This document shows positions 33,501 to 45,773 of a stretch of DNA of 64,000 nucleotides, one piece after another. Both the position numbers and the translations under genes were made by a program. Source of the stretch: Paramyrothecium sp. XJ0827 (taxonomy: Eukaryota > Ascomycota > Sordariomycetes > Hypocreales > Stachybotryaceae); assembly GCA_020881915.1 (NCBI GenBank), contig JAJFPB010000004.1, positions 1,922,001 to 1,986,000 of the forward strand. The letters are read 5' to 3'. Numbering within the stretch: position 1 is the first letter of the stretch; each line of letters begins with the position of its first letter. The notes below the pieces were generated by a model. It was not told where the DNA came from, did not search any database, and saw nothing but the letters and a program-made list of their open reading frames with translations.

Positions 33501-34445
33501 AGCTGTCGATGGCAAGCTATCAAGGACGCCACAGGAAAATCGTAGGGTGCCCTCGTCCTGTACATATGCGTCACTATTTTGGTACTATAGCATGTGTATG
33601 CATGACTTACGCACGTCGAGCTCCTTCCATTCGCATTGGTCACAGGTTAGCCAATGTTTCCTCTTCCCTGGACTGCATTGCTCCCCTGCCCAGCTCGTTA
33701 TCGCGGCGTGTGTAAGTCACGGAGAGACGAGGGGTGCGGGCAGTGCACATTAATCAGAGTAAACATAACAGAACTACACTGTGGCTCGTATGTCGGGAAC
33801 TGTCCACCTCTCCTTTGCTACTTTTCGTCACAGTGGTATCTTGTGAAAGTGTTTGTAGTTCCACTGCAGTCCTAGACTTCCGTTTCGTGCTTCGGTTGTG
33901 CTAGCCCCCCTGGTCTGCTGAACCGGCGGCGCGGGATCACAGTAGTTGAGGCTGGTATTATTGATCAATAGCTCAGTGATCATCCTTGAGAGACCCATCT
34001 TACCCTGTCACTCTAGCACCACCAAATTTAGTTCTAAAAATTGCGGACTAAAAAGAGACTCTAATCTGGAACAATCATGAGGCGAACAATTCAGGTTTCA
34101 ACGTTGTAGTATCAGCTCAAGGATATGTACAGTAAACGCCTATTCATCGGCCTCTTGGCCAAGCAAATGAAACCATTTTTTATAGATCTGCCACCATAAG
34201 CCCGTGCAGTTAGTTGTTAGCCAACATTAACCTAGTCATCATCCCAACCCCATACGTTCTGTGTATATGTTCCCGTCAATCCAAAGAAAAACAAAAGTCT
34301 AGTAGTATCTGCCGACGCCCCCTATTGAAACATGATAGAAGATATTAAGTGAAAAGGCATTAGAGGCGGGTGATAACAATGAGCAGTTACGGTCATCGTA
34401 GTCATCCAAAATCAAGAGCACAGTACATTCGGATGCCAAACCCAT
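27525..34445. other. Long gene-poor region upstream of GT2 and downstream of GH16
   Basis: 6.9 kb without a gene I can support. The first ~0.7 kb (27525-28150) is C/T-rich on the minus strand with a G10 run at about 27831 and is probably the GT2 leader. Other contents: a quadruplex-capable C tract at 32687-32708; mutually antisense ORFs at 31292-31789 (-) and 31512-32135 (+) with no recognisable motif; and an AT-rich 450 nt before the GH16 stop. No transposase, reverse transcriptase or long repeat was seen by eye. It could hold non-coding RNAs, eroded repeats or very divergent genes. Confidence 0.5.
32687..32708 (-). other. Strong G-quadruplex motif
   Basis: On the minus strand five G runs (3, 3, 3, 3 and 6) are separated by single-base loops (C, T, C, T). 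One-base loops give the most stable parallel quadruplexes known for this class. The tract lies in non-coding DNA, with no annotated gene within 1.7 kb. Folding is inferred from the pattern. Confidence 0.7.
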
Positions 34446-35982
34446 CTATAGCTCTTCGTGACCGTCGCACTGCTGGAGCATCACAACCCGGCTGACTTCG
34501 AGCTGAGGCTGCGTCCACGTGGGCATCCAGCTGTCGCGCGCTCTCCAGAAGTCCTTCTTCGCATTGGGCGATGCGTCAACCCATGGCTTGCCAGACTTGC
34601 TGTCCTCAAACCAGCCATTGGTACCGCCAACGGCCAGGTTCAGAATGAGGTAGAATTCTTGGTCGAAGGGGGTGTTCTTGCGCTCAGTCTGACTCCATAC
34701 ATCGAGGAGACGGCTGCCGTTCGAGTTGGACTCCGGGAAGTTGCCGCGCTGCCACATGGGCTTGTCAAAGTTGGTGTACATGACCTGCAGCAAGCGGGTG
34801 TTCACATAGGTGAAAAGGTACTTCTCAGACCATTCCAGGCCATACGTGTTGAAGCCACTGCTGTAGGTCGTCTTGAGAGCCTGGCGCTTGTTATTCGTCT
34901 TCCACCAAGCGTCATTGGCAGGGTCGGGGCCCCAGTGCAGGGCAGATGACATGATGTTGTTTCCGCCCTGGCCGTAGGTCCAGTTGTTGCCACGGGACTC
35001 CATAATGTCAATCTCGCCTGAGGAAGGCCAGGGCCCGTAGGTATCCTTGACGGGCATCATCCAAATTGCAGGCCAAAGCCAGTCACCCTCGGGCAACTTG
35101 GCCGTGACCTCGACGCGACCATACTTGATAGTGGCGCCCTTCTTGGTGTTGATGCGGCCAGACTTGGTGGGGGGTACGATGCTTGAGTTTCCGCTAGTGG
35201 TGTTGGTGGCGGCGATACAGTTCCTGGCAAGGTCGGACGTGCAGGATCCGTCCTTGCGGAGGTCAACGACATTGTCCTTCTCGACCTTATCGGCATCCTG
35301 CAGGGTGGCCTTGATGACCAGGTTTCCATTCTCGATGAAAACGTTCTCATCTCCGCCGGTTGTCATGTCAAAGTGGCCGTTTCTATGGGACAGCGCGTTA
35401 GCAAGATTCATGGCAGTGAGACAAAGGTGGGGTTCGCGGGTCTGGGGAAATTCATTCGACGTACCCATAGCCGCCAACCTCGACTTCCTTGGTCCAAATG
35501 TTCGTGTTCAGGCCGCCGCTGAAGTCCTCGTCCATGACGGGGCAGTACTTGTGGTGAACGACGCTGCGCAGGCCGTCCCAGATCAAGAAACCCGAGAGAC
35601 CCAGGCCGATGAGCATGCCGATGATGGGAAAGATGGTGACCCATTTCTCCTTGGGGTCAACCTTGCTCAACCAAGGCTTGTCGATCTCGCCCTTGTGCAC
35701 TCGCCTCGAGTGGAAGTAGCGCGCGCTGCGCTCGTCGAAACGAGCACCCAGCGCGCTTGAGGAGCCGAAGCTGGAGGGGGGGCGAGAGACTTCAGGGCTG
35801 GCAAAAGGGTTGTTGCCGACGCCGCGGCCGCGCGACGAAGCAGTTTCGATATTGTCGCCAAAGGGATTGCGATCGGTATTGGGCGTGCCCGGACGAAGAG
35901 GCGTGGGAGCGTTCGAGGTAGCTGCTGAGGGCACAATGGGCCGCCCGTAGGGGGGTTGTCCCGAGGTATCATGGTGATCCAT
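34446..35982 (-). CDS. GH16 beta-glucanase/transglycosylase-like, type II membrane protein
   Basis: Two exons, 35465-35982 and 34446-35382, with an 82-nt intron (GTACGT ... GCTAAC ... ATAG). The product is 484 residues. GH16 enzymes cut or transfer beta-1,3- or mixed beta-glucans. The protein starts with a 110-residue Pro/Ser/Asn-rich cytosolic tail and has no signal peptide. One membrane helix follows at about 115-136 (VTIFPIIGMLIGLGLSGFLIW), then the outside GH16 domain: DEDFSGGLNTNIWTKEVEVGGYGNG, YGRVEVTAKLPEGDWLWPAIWMMP, and the catalytic GEIDIMES (E296 nucleophile, D298, E301 acid/base). Potential N-glycosylation sites (NTT, NSS, NWT) fit an extracytoplasmic domain. The layout resembles Kre6/Skn1-type glucan-assembly proteins and membrane GH16 laminarinase-like proteins; which of these cannot be decided here. 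An upstream in-frame extension begins only with TTG and was not used. Confidence 0.9.
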
Positions 35983-38900
35983 GGCGGCGGTGGTGGAGGG
36001 ACAGGTCTCGAGTAGACTGAACGAGAGAAGACAATGCCAAAAGGGAAGGATCAAGGAGGAAGAGGGAGAGGAGGAGAGGAAAAAGACGAGAGGCCGGCGT
36101 GTCGCAAATGTGGTTGATCGACGGTGCAAGCTACCTTAAGCTACTGCAGGATGTAGTCTAAGAGAAGTGCGGCGGCGACAATCTGCAGAGACAGACTTGG
36201 CGGCTGGCTGCTGGGTGTGCGAGTGGAACTGAATAAGAACAAGAACAGAAACAGGAACGAGCGTGAGAGAGGCCCAAGAGGTCAGGCGTGTATCATGTAC
36301 CAGACGAGACGGGACGGGACGGGAGCTGGAGCCGGAGCTGGAGCTGCAAGAGAAGAAATGGACAGAGGTTTTGTCCACCTCGGTTTGGTCAAGTCAGGTA
36401 GGCTGGCGGGTGCGGGATTGGCAATGACGCCCGAACTCAAGAGCAGCTGGCGCACAATCAACCCAGACGGCAGAAGGCCAGGTCCAGGTCCTGGTACATA
36501 TGAGGAGGGGCGGGCTAAAGCACGTTGGCCACCGGGGAGTGTGAATTGTGGGAGTGGAGTGGAGGAGTATCCGTACAGCAGCGCAAACCAAGAGACGAAG
36601 GAAGAGTCCGAGTTCCCGCCGGATGCCTTTGCCTTTGCCTTGACCTTATCTCCCAAAGAGAAATGGAAAGGCAAGGCTTCCCACTTCAGGTGCGTCTGAT
36701 CCCCGTCATCGCAAAGAGTCATGTCGCAGTACTGCACCTGGCTGGGCGAGAACGTGGCCCAGAAAGCGGCATGGCTAGAATGGAACGAGTTGCTGGGTGT
36801 GGAGCAAGTAACCACAGTAGCGAGCAGCGAAGCAGCAGACTTGCGAGCGCACGGTGACGCCTTTGCGCGGCGTCGCAGCGCCTGAGGGACACGGTTTTAC
36901 GGTGGATGTGGGCACGTCCGTACTGGCTCGGCCGTGACCGTGGCCGTAAATGCACCATTTAGCGCAGCCCAGAACCCGAATCCAGCTCCCTCCAGCTCCA
37001 GCGCCGCAAGGGAGACGAGAGGGCTTGGAAGGGTCGGTGCATCCGCGCGACAATAGCTCGTCAAGCCCATCTCCACTCGACAATTATTTACGAACGTACC
37101 CCTGCAAGCATCAAGACCCGCATCCCTGTCCTAGATTAAAGGTGCCACACTTGCTGAACCCTGCTCCTGTCGCTCGCGCGATTCGGGAAAGCGATGAAAT
37201 TGGGTCCAGCCCAAGGCAGCCGTGCGGCGCTCGCACAATTCGTACTGTACTCCAGGTACCTACATCAGTGTCTCGTCTTTTGACATCTTCAGCCTGCCAG
37301 GCCAGGCGCTGAAGCCGTTCCGTTCAGACATGTAGTTGTCCTGCCGGTAGCATCCCAGCGGCAAGGGACTGGAAAACGCCATGTTGTCTGGCGCCAGCGC
37401 TATTGAAGCGGCTCGCCATGAGAACTACGATAAGCTCGCAGGGTAACCAAGCTGGAGGCTTGACAACCAGAAGCTGATCAACCCAATTCAGTCATCTACG
37501 TTGGCCTGATTCCAATATCGTCAAATACTGGCAGAAAAAGCACTCGCATCATCTCGACAAGGCCCGCCCAGTGTCCACCGACCCAAAAGTCCGCAATGAC
37601 GTACGATTTGACAGTCTATCTCGTTTGGAAAACTTCACGTCCAGCACCTTGCCAAAAGCGAAATTCTCCGTAACGCAGTGACCATACGCTACAGGTCCCG
37701 ATTTGATTTGCAAACATGTCCTGCCCTCTCCCGACCCATCCGCCGCAATGACTTTCGGGACCCTCTTTGGGCCCATTAAATCGATCCCGAATACCTGGTA
37801 GCATGTTGGCTTCCCTTTTTCATAGCAATTGCTAACCAAGTTGGCTGCGAATTAGGCGAGCGGAGCCGTGCTAGGACACGAGCCGGTCGCTCGATACTGG
37901 TCACAAGTGGGAGATTTCCCCTGACTAAAATCACACACCAGTCCAGCGGCCATAAAGCGGCAGCGGGCTGTTGTGGCTGTGATCAGATTGGCTTCTTGTG
38001 GCGTCAAACGGTCTTTTTGTTCCTGCATACAATAGCCAGAACCTCGTCCCTGTCCTCACAATCAATCTGATACGCGCACCCCGGTACGCCCCTCCGACAC
38101 CCAAGACACACCAAGACCGACTGACAAAATATCCCAGAGAACTAATGAAGCAGTCTGAACTACCATTGGATAACGCTGGCCGACAAGCACAGTAGGCCCT
38201 CCCGGATAATTTGGCCAAGACGCTTGTGCTTGATGCAGCAAGTGAAGGTGCATGTTACCTACGTGCCATCAACAGGAATCCCATTCCTGCCTGCACGCGA
38301 TCAGGTAATGTTGAGGAAGAGCAAAGGAAGGTCAAGCGATCTCCGGCACCACGGTGGCAACCTGACCTAGAGTTACACCGCCGCGCATAGACAGGTGACC
38401 ATGACGCTCAATGTAACCGGTTCACACAGAACCTGGAGAATGACCTTGCGCCGTGTCAGCATTGGCCGGGTAGTTAACTTATTGGCAATCAACCTTAACG
38501 GAAGGTGGTTGCGGCTTCATCATGCGGCGTACTAAACCATGCGAATGCCCAGGGCGAAAGCGGGGAGGACTGGAACATCTCGGGCGTGTACCGCCCGAGA
38601 CTCCGTCTTGTCAAATCCCAGGTGCTCGGGACATTCGGAATGACCGTCAGACATGTCGCTAACGAAGTAGGAGATGATTGCCTCTACACTGGTCTGGCGG
38701 TATCTTGTCCAACACCACCACATTGTAAGCGATGATGTTCAGCATGGCCAAGAATTCGCCCCCCACCAAGGCAATGCGGGCATGAGATATAGAGAGGAGA
38801 ACCATCCGATTGGATCGTACCTGTTAAGAGGCGGTTGATGTCAGCTTTTGCACATTTGGGTTGGTGTGCTCGGAAAACTGCCATGTAGGGTAGCTGCCAG

Positions 38901-40997
38901 CCAGTGAGAAGTGCGCATGCAGACTCCAGTTTCTATACGATGTGTCCTGCATGCAGCAGACCTGCGCTGCCACCTACAACACAACCCTGCCTCCAGGAAA
39001 ATGGTAGCGGTTGGCTGGCCGCGATCGCAAAATCGACCAGAAGAGGCTTCGGGCAACAACTCTCTCGCCATTGCTTTCTTTTGCCCCAGAAGCAGGGCGC
39101 ACACTTACACGCCTACTCCCAAATTTCAAGGCCAATGCCGTGACACTAGAGCAGTCGGCATTTGTGCCTGGGTGGCGTCCTGGAAAAGCAACTATCAGAC
39201 ATGCCCCGTTCAATGCCAATTTTTTACTCGACGAGGAGATTCGGATCAAAGATATCCGTGGCTGATCATGGGCGGAGCGCGCTGCCACCGACTCCAGGGT
39301 CGCACCAGGGGGGGTCTCTCTCAGCACATGCGCCAAGGTACAGCTAGCTGGCTGCGCATGCAGCATAGACGCACATAATCCAATGGCGCTGTTTTGCTGT
39401 CACCGAGCTGCCTACACACGCCCGTTCGGCCGAGGCTGGTGCTCGAAGATAGGCGTCTAGCTCCGCTGCAATGCCCATGCATGGTCCCTGATTGATGTTC
39501 TGGAACCAAAGTCTGCCTATACGACGCACGAAGTCCCTACTATCCGAATGCTATCGAAGCCACGCGTGCGCCTGAATCCAGCCAGCTGTGATCGTCCTAG
39601 ACTACAGGTATGCATGCATGGGCATCTGGCCTAACGACAGACAGGATCTGACACCTCCAGAGGGGTGGTGAAGACTATCAGCCTTTGGCTTCTCATGAAT
39701 TGGCGGCGCCTCATGTCTTTCCTGCACCAGATAGCGTACAAATTTACCCAGGCTAGAACTTACAACATCGTACTGATGGCACAGAACGTGGGGGTCTCGG
39801 TGGCCACGACATCGACAGCACATCGATACCAGTACCTACCCGTCAGAAAGCCTCAGTGGAGGCATCTGTCGATGCCCTGCGGAGGCCCAGGCACTCTGTT
39901 GAATGCACTGGGGACTCAGCCAGCACTCCACAATAATAGATGTGCGCGGGCCATTTGAGATATGTTGTAACCGAAGCCCTGCTGCTCCCAAACATTGGGG
40001 GAAAGGCCAATGGACGTGCATGGGCTTCACGTTCAGCCCTTCATGGGGACATTCTACCTAAACGTCGAGAATCCTCATATGTGGAAGGAGAAAACCAGTA
40101 TAGAAAAAGCCGTGAAGCCAAAGGATGATGCTTAGACGTACGCCAAGGGTTCTATCATATGCCTGCCATGGCAAATGAAATGACAATTGAGCCTTTGTGC
40201 GAGGCCACAGTTACAACAACCACAAATACTTGCAACAAGCGACGAGGAGGCGTCCATGTTTGACTCAAGCTTGTGTCAATACAACCTCAATTGGGCGGAG
40301 CTTCAGATACCTGGTTCAAGGGCCACGACATCCTACATTCGAAGGTGCACGGAAACCCAGGGTCCAGCCCTGCTTTTCGCCATTGCCAGGGACAGCCTCT
40401 CTCTGCAATGGCGATCATGGACTCGCCAGTCCTTGTTGTGCGTGCAACCCAATTTTTTTTCCTGCCCAGGTGGCGTTTTTTCCTGCTGGGTTGCCCAGCC
40501 CAGTCGCTGGCGGGAGCTTCCCATTGAGTCGATGGGCAAAAGGGCCCGTCTGTGCAAGGGTTCAGCACGGATATGGCATGGATTGGCTGCAGCACCGCCC
40601 CTTGGCATTCGTGCCGTTGATCGCCGAAACTCATTGGGCATTGGGAAATGGCTCGCGTCCAATTCATCTCAGCCGCGCCGCTCCTTTCGTGGCACCTTCG
40701 TGAATCGCAGACCTGGCCAACTCAGCCTTAACTTGACTGCTCTGCATCGGCTTGGGCTTTAGTGGCCTTGGGTGCCTGCCATTATCGTTGTCACGAAATA
40801 CCTTAGACGTTCTTCACTTCCGCTTCTTTACCAGCTGCCAGCTGTAGGTTAAACCGTTTCTTTGTTTGCATTGTATCCGTGCTGATCTTTGACAAACCCT
40901 CAGGTGCTGGGGTTGATTTTCTCGTCCTCAAAAGCCCATTCAATTCGACTCTCACCAATTGGTAGCCTCCTTGGGCTGCGGATCATTTTAGATCAAT
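35983..40997. other. Long intergenic region between divergent GH16 and FAS1 genes
   Basis: 5.0 kb with no supported gene. Near the GH16 start it has short repeats: an ACAAG/AACAG-type run (about 36234-36262) and a GACGG/GAGCYG run (about 36305-36345). Between 38.9 and 40.8 kb several frames on both strands are open together (for example 40187-40762 plus and 40287-40667 minus), which indicates stop-poor sequence rather than a gene. Confidence 0.5.
36305..36345. repeat. Short GACGG and GAGCYG tandem repeats
   Basis: About three GACGG units are followed by four GAGCTG/GAGCCG hexamers, seen directly. The tract lies about 330 nt upstream of the GH16 start codon, in the presumed promoter or leader. 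Confidence 0.65.
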
Positions 40998-42358
40998 ATG
41001 TTCCGCTGGAAGGGGCTCTTTCTGGGGCTACTGGCCCTTAACCCTTGCGTTCTGGGGCAAGGTGAAGGAGACGGCACCAATGATCTGGGATCCGTGCTAG
41101 CAAGCACCAAGAACCTCACTACGTTCAATGATCTCCTCCGGGTGGGCCTAGCCATTCCGTGTAGCCATCAGCAGTGACTAACATGAGTTCAGAAATACCC
41201 TGAAGTCCTACTTCAACTGCCAGGCTTGGACGGCGTCACGGTAAGTCGCAGCTCGAGACTGAGCTTCCGAAGCCGGGCTTGGTATTCGTGCACAAAGAGC
41301 TTCTTGAAGGTCTGACACGTTCATAGATCATTGCTCCGTCAAACCAAGCATTGCAGGACATCGATGACGAGGACAAGGAGGCCACCATCTCCCTGCTGCA
41401 GTACCATATATTGGAAGGAACCCTCAGAACAAGTTCCCTCGAGATAGGGCCGACCTATGTGCGGCCCAGCCTCTTGTCGGGTTCCGACTATGCGAACATC
41501 ACCGGCGGCCAAAACGTCCTGATCAATAAGCAATCAGAAGATGATGTGGTAGTGACAACCGGCCTGGGTACACGCTCTGCCCTTGTGAAGCAGGATATTG
41601 CGTTCCAGGGGGGCGTTATCCACGTTGTCGACAACATTCTGATTCCTCCGGCCCGCATCGACGAGACGGCTCAAGCTTTCCAGATCCCGTCTTTCCTCGG
41701 TGGCCTCTACGCCGCCGACCTCATGCCAGACGTCGCTGATCGGAAGAGCATCACCATCTTCGCGCCGCAGGACGCTGCGTTTGAAGCGGTGGGCGGAACG
41801 TTGGAGAGCCTGGACGCTGAGGAAATCGCACGTGTTCTTGGTTATCACGTCATCCCGGACCAGGTCCTGGTCTCGGCCAACTTCACCAATGGGACTCGCC
41901 TCAAGACGCTCCTTCGCGAGGGCGACAAGCCCCAGACGGTGCTCATCCGTCAAGCCGGCAACAACAAGTACGTCAACTCGGCGCAGATCGTGCAGCCGGA
42001 CATCCTCATCGCGAACGGCATCCTGCACATCATCGCCAACGTTCTCAACCCGGACGCCGGGTCGGCGGTGCCCGTGCCTGAGAGCGCCACGCAGCCGCCC
42101 GTCTTCGACGTGAGCACCGTCACCGACCCATTCACGTCTGCCATCCCCTGCAGCACCGACTGCGAGGTAACGACGACCACCGCGTCATCCCCCTCGAGTG
42201 ACCCCACAGACAGTGACGCCGAGGACAATGACGAGGAGACGACAACCCTGGCCACGAGCTCAAGCGATGGCGCGGCGGCTCCAGCCCGGTGTACGGCGCA
42301 CGTTGCCGGGGCTGCCCTTGGGATGATGGGCGTTGGGGCTGGGCTTGCGTGGTTGTAA
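40998..42358 (+). CDS. Fasciclin (FAS1) domain surface protein, probable GPI anchor
   Basis: Three exons, 40998-41141, 41193-41240 and 41327-42358, give 407 residues. The middle exon is only 48 nt. Intron 1 has an unusual GTGGGC donor but a perfect TGACTAAC branch; intron 2 is GTAAGT. A signal peptide is evident (FRWKGLFLGLLALNPCVLGQG). Two FAS1 repeats follow: about 32-165 (TFNDLLRKYPEVLLQLPGLDG, TIIAPSNQAL, then VIHVVDNILIPP) and about 180-310 (ITIFAPQDAAF, LGYHVIPDQVL, ILHIIANVLNP). The region 325-385 is Thr/Ser/Asp-rich and likely O-glycosylated. The end is hydrophobic (AHVAGAALGMMGVGAGLAWL), as for a GPI-anchor signal. Fungal FAS1 proteins serve in adhesion and wall or vacuole functions; the exact role is unknown. 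Family assignment is firm, exon 1/2 borders fairly so. Confidence 0.88.
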
Positions 42359-44258
42359 TAGGATGATAATAATACATGGTGTGATTTTAGAAACGAAGTA
42401 AGAGATTTCTGTTTATGGCATTTTGTTTAATTTGGCCGGGAAGAGGACACTTCTTATAAACTTATCACTAGCCATTTCGAATCCTGCGCATGTGCTCCTC
42501 CAAACTATATCCCACCAATGCCAGCTTAGCAGCATAGGGCCTTTTGTTTCCACGTCACGTAAAAGGAGAAACCGAGCAAGGATACTCGGTCTAGAGCAGT
42601 TCTAAGCCATACTGTGACGCAACGGGGACGTTTGCAGACGGAGCTTTTCTGCCTATGTCTGCGAATCGCCCGGAAAACTTGTGGAGTCTGCGGCTGGACG
42701 TGCATATCTCAACGATCTCGCCGAACAGGGATAGCCTCGCATGCGCAAAAATGGTCCTTGGGGTCCTCCCATGGTGGCCGACTAACCGCCCAAGCCACGA
42801 CACCAATTGACATTTCTTCGATTCGATCTGGAAGGTAGGGGGGGGCGAGGCTGAGGGCGGAGCCTTTTGACGTACGCGGCTCATAACCGACACAGCCAAG
42901 ATCGCATGCATGTTGCGGCTGCATTAGAGTTGCTGCATGCTGCGGGCTTCGATTGTGGCGCAATCATGGGGAAGAACCTTTGTCTGCTCGCGTGCGTGCC
43001 ATTCCCGTGCTTCACCGAGTATAGCAAGCGTTCTCTAAGGCGTCGGGCTGCTTTTGCCATTCATGGCTCGACGGGATCACCACTATGAAACGTTCACTGG
43101 AGCAGAAAACACTAGCCATTTAGCACTGTTGTGAATTGGTCTATTGCAAGTGATTCTGAAGGAATGTCGAGTTTCTAATAAAAAAGCAAAACAAAAAAGA
43201 TTCGCGGCTCCAGTGAGTATGCCCTGCGTCGAGCAAGGTGCGCTGCCGCGAACGGACAGCTTGACTCAAGGAGAAAATGTAGAAGTAGACAACATAAGAA
43301 AGAAACGAATGTCCGAGTGCATTGCCCGCAGATAAGCCAAATTTTGCATGTCGCAATTCTGATCCTTCATCAGTCCATCATGGTAAAATCATGTCGTGTC
43401 GTTCAAGCACAGTCCGTGGGGAGTGAACTTGACATAGTTGCCGGGTATATCTATCTGTTCCTTGTATAAGCGAGTGCGGACAACGGATGCTTCACTGGGG
43501 ACTGACCAACTAATTCTAAAGCCCCCCTTTTCATCCAAACTATAGAAGTCTGGTACGAGAGCCAAGCTCCTAGCTATGGCCTCGAGCCTCAAGTACGTCT
43601 GTAGTTGTGGGGAGGACTTGGAGGCGGGTTGGGCCCAGGCGGGTGAGGAGGACGTGGGCCACCAGGAGGACTCGGAAGCGGATCGGGATAACGCTGTCCA
43701 CGGGGAGACGCCGTGTGGTTTGAGAAGTTGGTTATGATGCTGAGAGATTTCTGGTTACGCATGGTGTTCTTATGTATAACGTCTGCGGTTATCGGGCTGC
43801 GGCGAGATGTTGAGATGGAGTGTAAGACAGGTATCAATGCTCAAGTTCGTTGGCGATGAGGAGAGTCATGTCCTTCACGACGAGTCCAACGAAGCTTTAT
43901 ACAATGAGGAATGGGCAGAACGATTTAAGTCACTTGGATCTGATCCAGAAAAAAAAAGGCAAAAGGACTGAAGGTAGCACAAACATGTGCCGCGTGTGTG
44001 CCAATGGCTAGGCCAACTTGCATGGAATGACGAATCGAGAGCCAGTTTGCCATGCAGATTGACTCCTGTCACGCAACGCAAGTCCCTTTTTGGGGTACTA
44101 GATATCATCTGGAATCAACCAAGCTGGCGGGCGCGCGGCACATCATGTCAAAAACAAGCCTTACTCAGATAGATGCAACAGGAGGTTAGCTGCAAGGTGA
44201 AGTATACGGCAAGGGCCGACGTAAGAGGGTCGAACTGGGTCAAGCAGGCCTTCGCACG

Positions 44259-44287
44259 CCCCCCTCCTTGCCCCCCCTTGACCCCCC
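44259..44287 (-). other. C-rich tract, possible G-quadruplex on minus strand
   Basis: Three C runs of 6, 7 and 6 are separated by TCCTTG and TTGA on the plus strand. The 7-base run can supply two G triplets on the minus strand, so a four-stranded fold is possible but weaker than the one at 32687. Confidence 0.45.
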
Positions 44288-45657
44288 AATGCAGGTGTAA
44301 ACTGGCGAGACTGATGCTGGTGTCATGAACGCAAGGTAGGCGCAGAAGCAGTGTGCGGCCCACATGAAAACGGCCCCCTACGTGGCGCGCAGGAGGTGAG
44401 GTGAGGTGAAAGTTATTTCTCAGCAAGGCCTAAGTTGAGAACCAGACCCAATGGGGCTACCCGGCGAAGGAGGAGGCATGGCATGGGGTTGGCTGACGAT
44501 GCTTGTCTTGGTTTGCATGGTCTCGAAAAGGGGATGGGATCTGGTAGGGCTGACTGGCAACGCCCGGTTCGGTCGCACAGTTCCTCGTGGTGGAGCCGAG
44601 GGTAGAAGCACGGTTTGTCGAGAGAGGCGCGGATCGCAAGTTCTGGCCAATCATTGCCGTTACCAGGGAGCGGGTCAACGGCTCTGCATGCTGGGAGCTC
44701 AAGGCCCGGCATCATGGACTACTGTATGAATGCCATTGCACGACGCCTCAACGTCGATCGGGTCCATTGGAGGAATAGGCGGGCCCCTAGGCTGGTCGGA
44801 TAGGAACAGACACAGCAAGGAATCACGTCTGGAGAGGATCATGTCCCAAATTAGCACATACGTGTAGGACGTCTGCTCCACGGGTGGCCTAGAGAGGGTG
44901 CGGACGAGGCAAAGAGAGGCTTCACAAGAAGAGCCTTGCCATCTGCGCATGCGAATGTGTTTACGTAGGGGTAAAGAGCCTATCGAGGTGGCTGTCGACT
45001 GCCGACCTTCGAGTCGAAGCAAAGCCTTCGGCCCCGAGCCCGAGCGCGCCGCACTGAGTCATCTTCGAGGGCTGGTAGGGTAATCCGCATGGCGGACATT
45101 GCGCACCACCGGATATCCTGCAGATGGAATTCGGGGGAGGAGGGGCGCCTAGGACGGCCTACCAGAACCGTCGGGCGTAGACATTAGACGCCGCTGGCGA
45201 TCCTCAAGGGTTCGAATGAGGCAAGGCGAGGTAGCATTGGTGCTGGTATATCCGGCACCGCTCCATTCTCTCCCAGACGGATTCTCTCGAGGCTGGCCCA
45301 CAAGATCCTGGTTTGGACAAGGGATTGGAGATCAGCACCTTGCATTAGCCGAACGCACAGGACTCTCTGGACATGGAACGGCTTGCTCGCCAGGGAAATG
45401 TTGACCTGTCGCTGCTGTTGTGGCCCATAATTGGAAAGAAAATGGCCAGAGAAACCCAAAAAAAAACGGTCTTGCTCTAAAAAAACGGGGCTGCGGCGGT
45501 TGCGCGTGCGGCGTAGGTAGATGGACGATTTGCACAAACGTCGAGCCTGCGTGCGTAACTTACGATAGTATAGGTTGACGCTGAAAGATCGGTGAGAGGC
45601 ACGATGACGGAAGTGTTTGGCTGGGTACAATGTCGGGCAGGTGCCCTACGCCTCGGA

Positions 45658-45773
45658 GGTACCTGAGGGCACCCGGAGGCAAGACGGCAAAACGCACCTG
45701 CAGGAGCAGCCATCCAAGGTACCCCTTCGGCTCCGGGTACCTGGGGCTGGCCGCGTCGCAAGGTACCTCAGGT
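45658..45773. other. Cluster of GGTACC palindromes with nested inverted repeats
   Basis: GGTACC occurs at 45658, 45718, 45736 and 45762. ACCTGAGG (45661-45668) is complementary to CCTCAGGT (45766-45773). Inside it, ACCCGGAG (45671-45678) is complementary to CTCCGGGT (45731-45738). The arms could form an imperfect hairpin in DNA or RNA. No gene is associated. Confidence 0.5.

Noticed and set aside
35983..36129. Upstream in-frame extension of the GH16 protein
   Set aside because: It begins with TTG, not ATG, and the resulting leader has no clear function. The ATG at 35982 is a better start.
40187..40762. 191-codon ORF before the FAS1 gene
   Set aside because: Two or three frames on both strands are open together, there is no motif, and the proteins look random.
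45200..45225. tRNA B-box-like GGGTTCGAATG
   Set aside because: No A box, acceptor stem or anticodon arm could be fitted around it on either strand.
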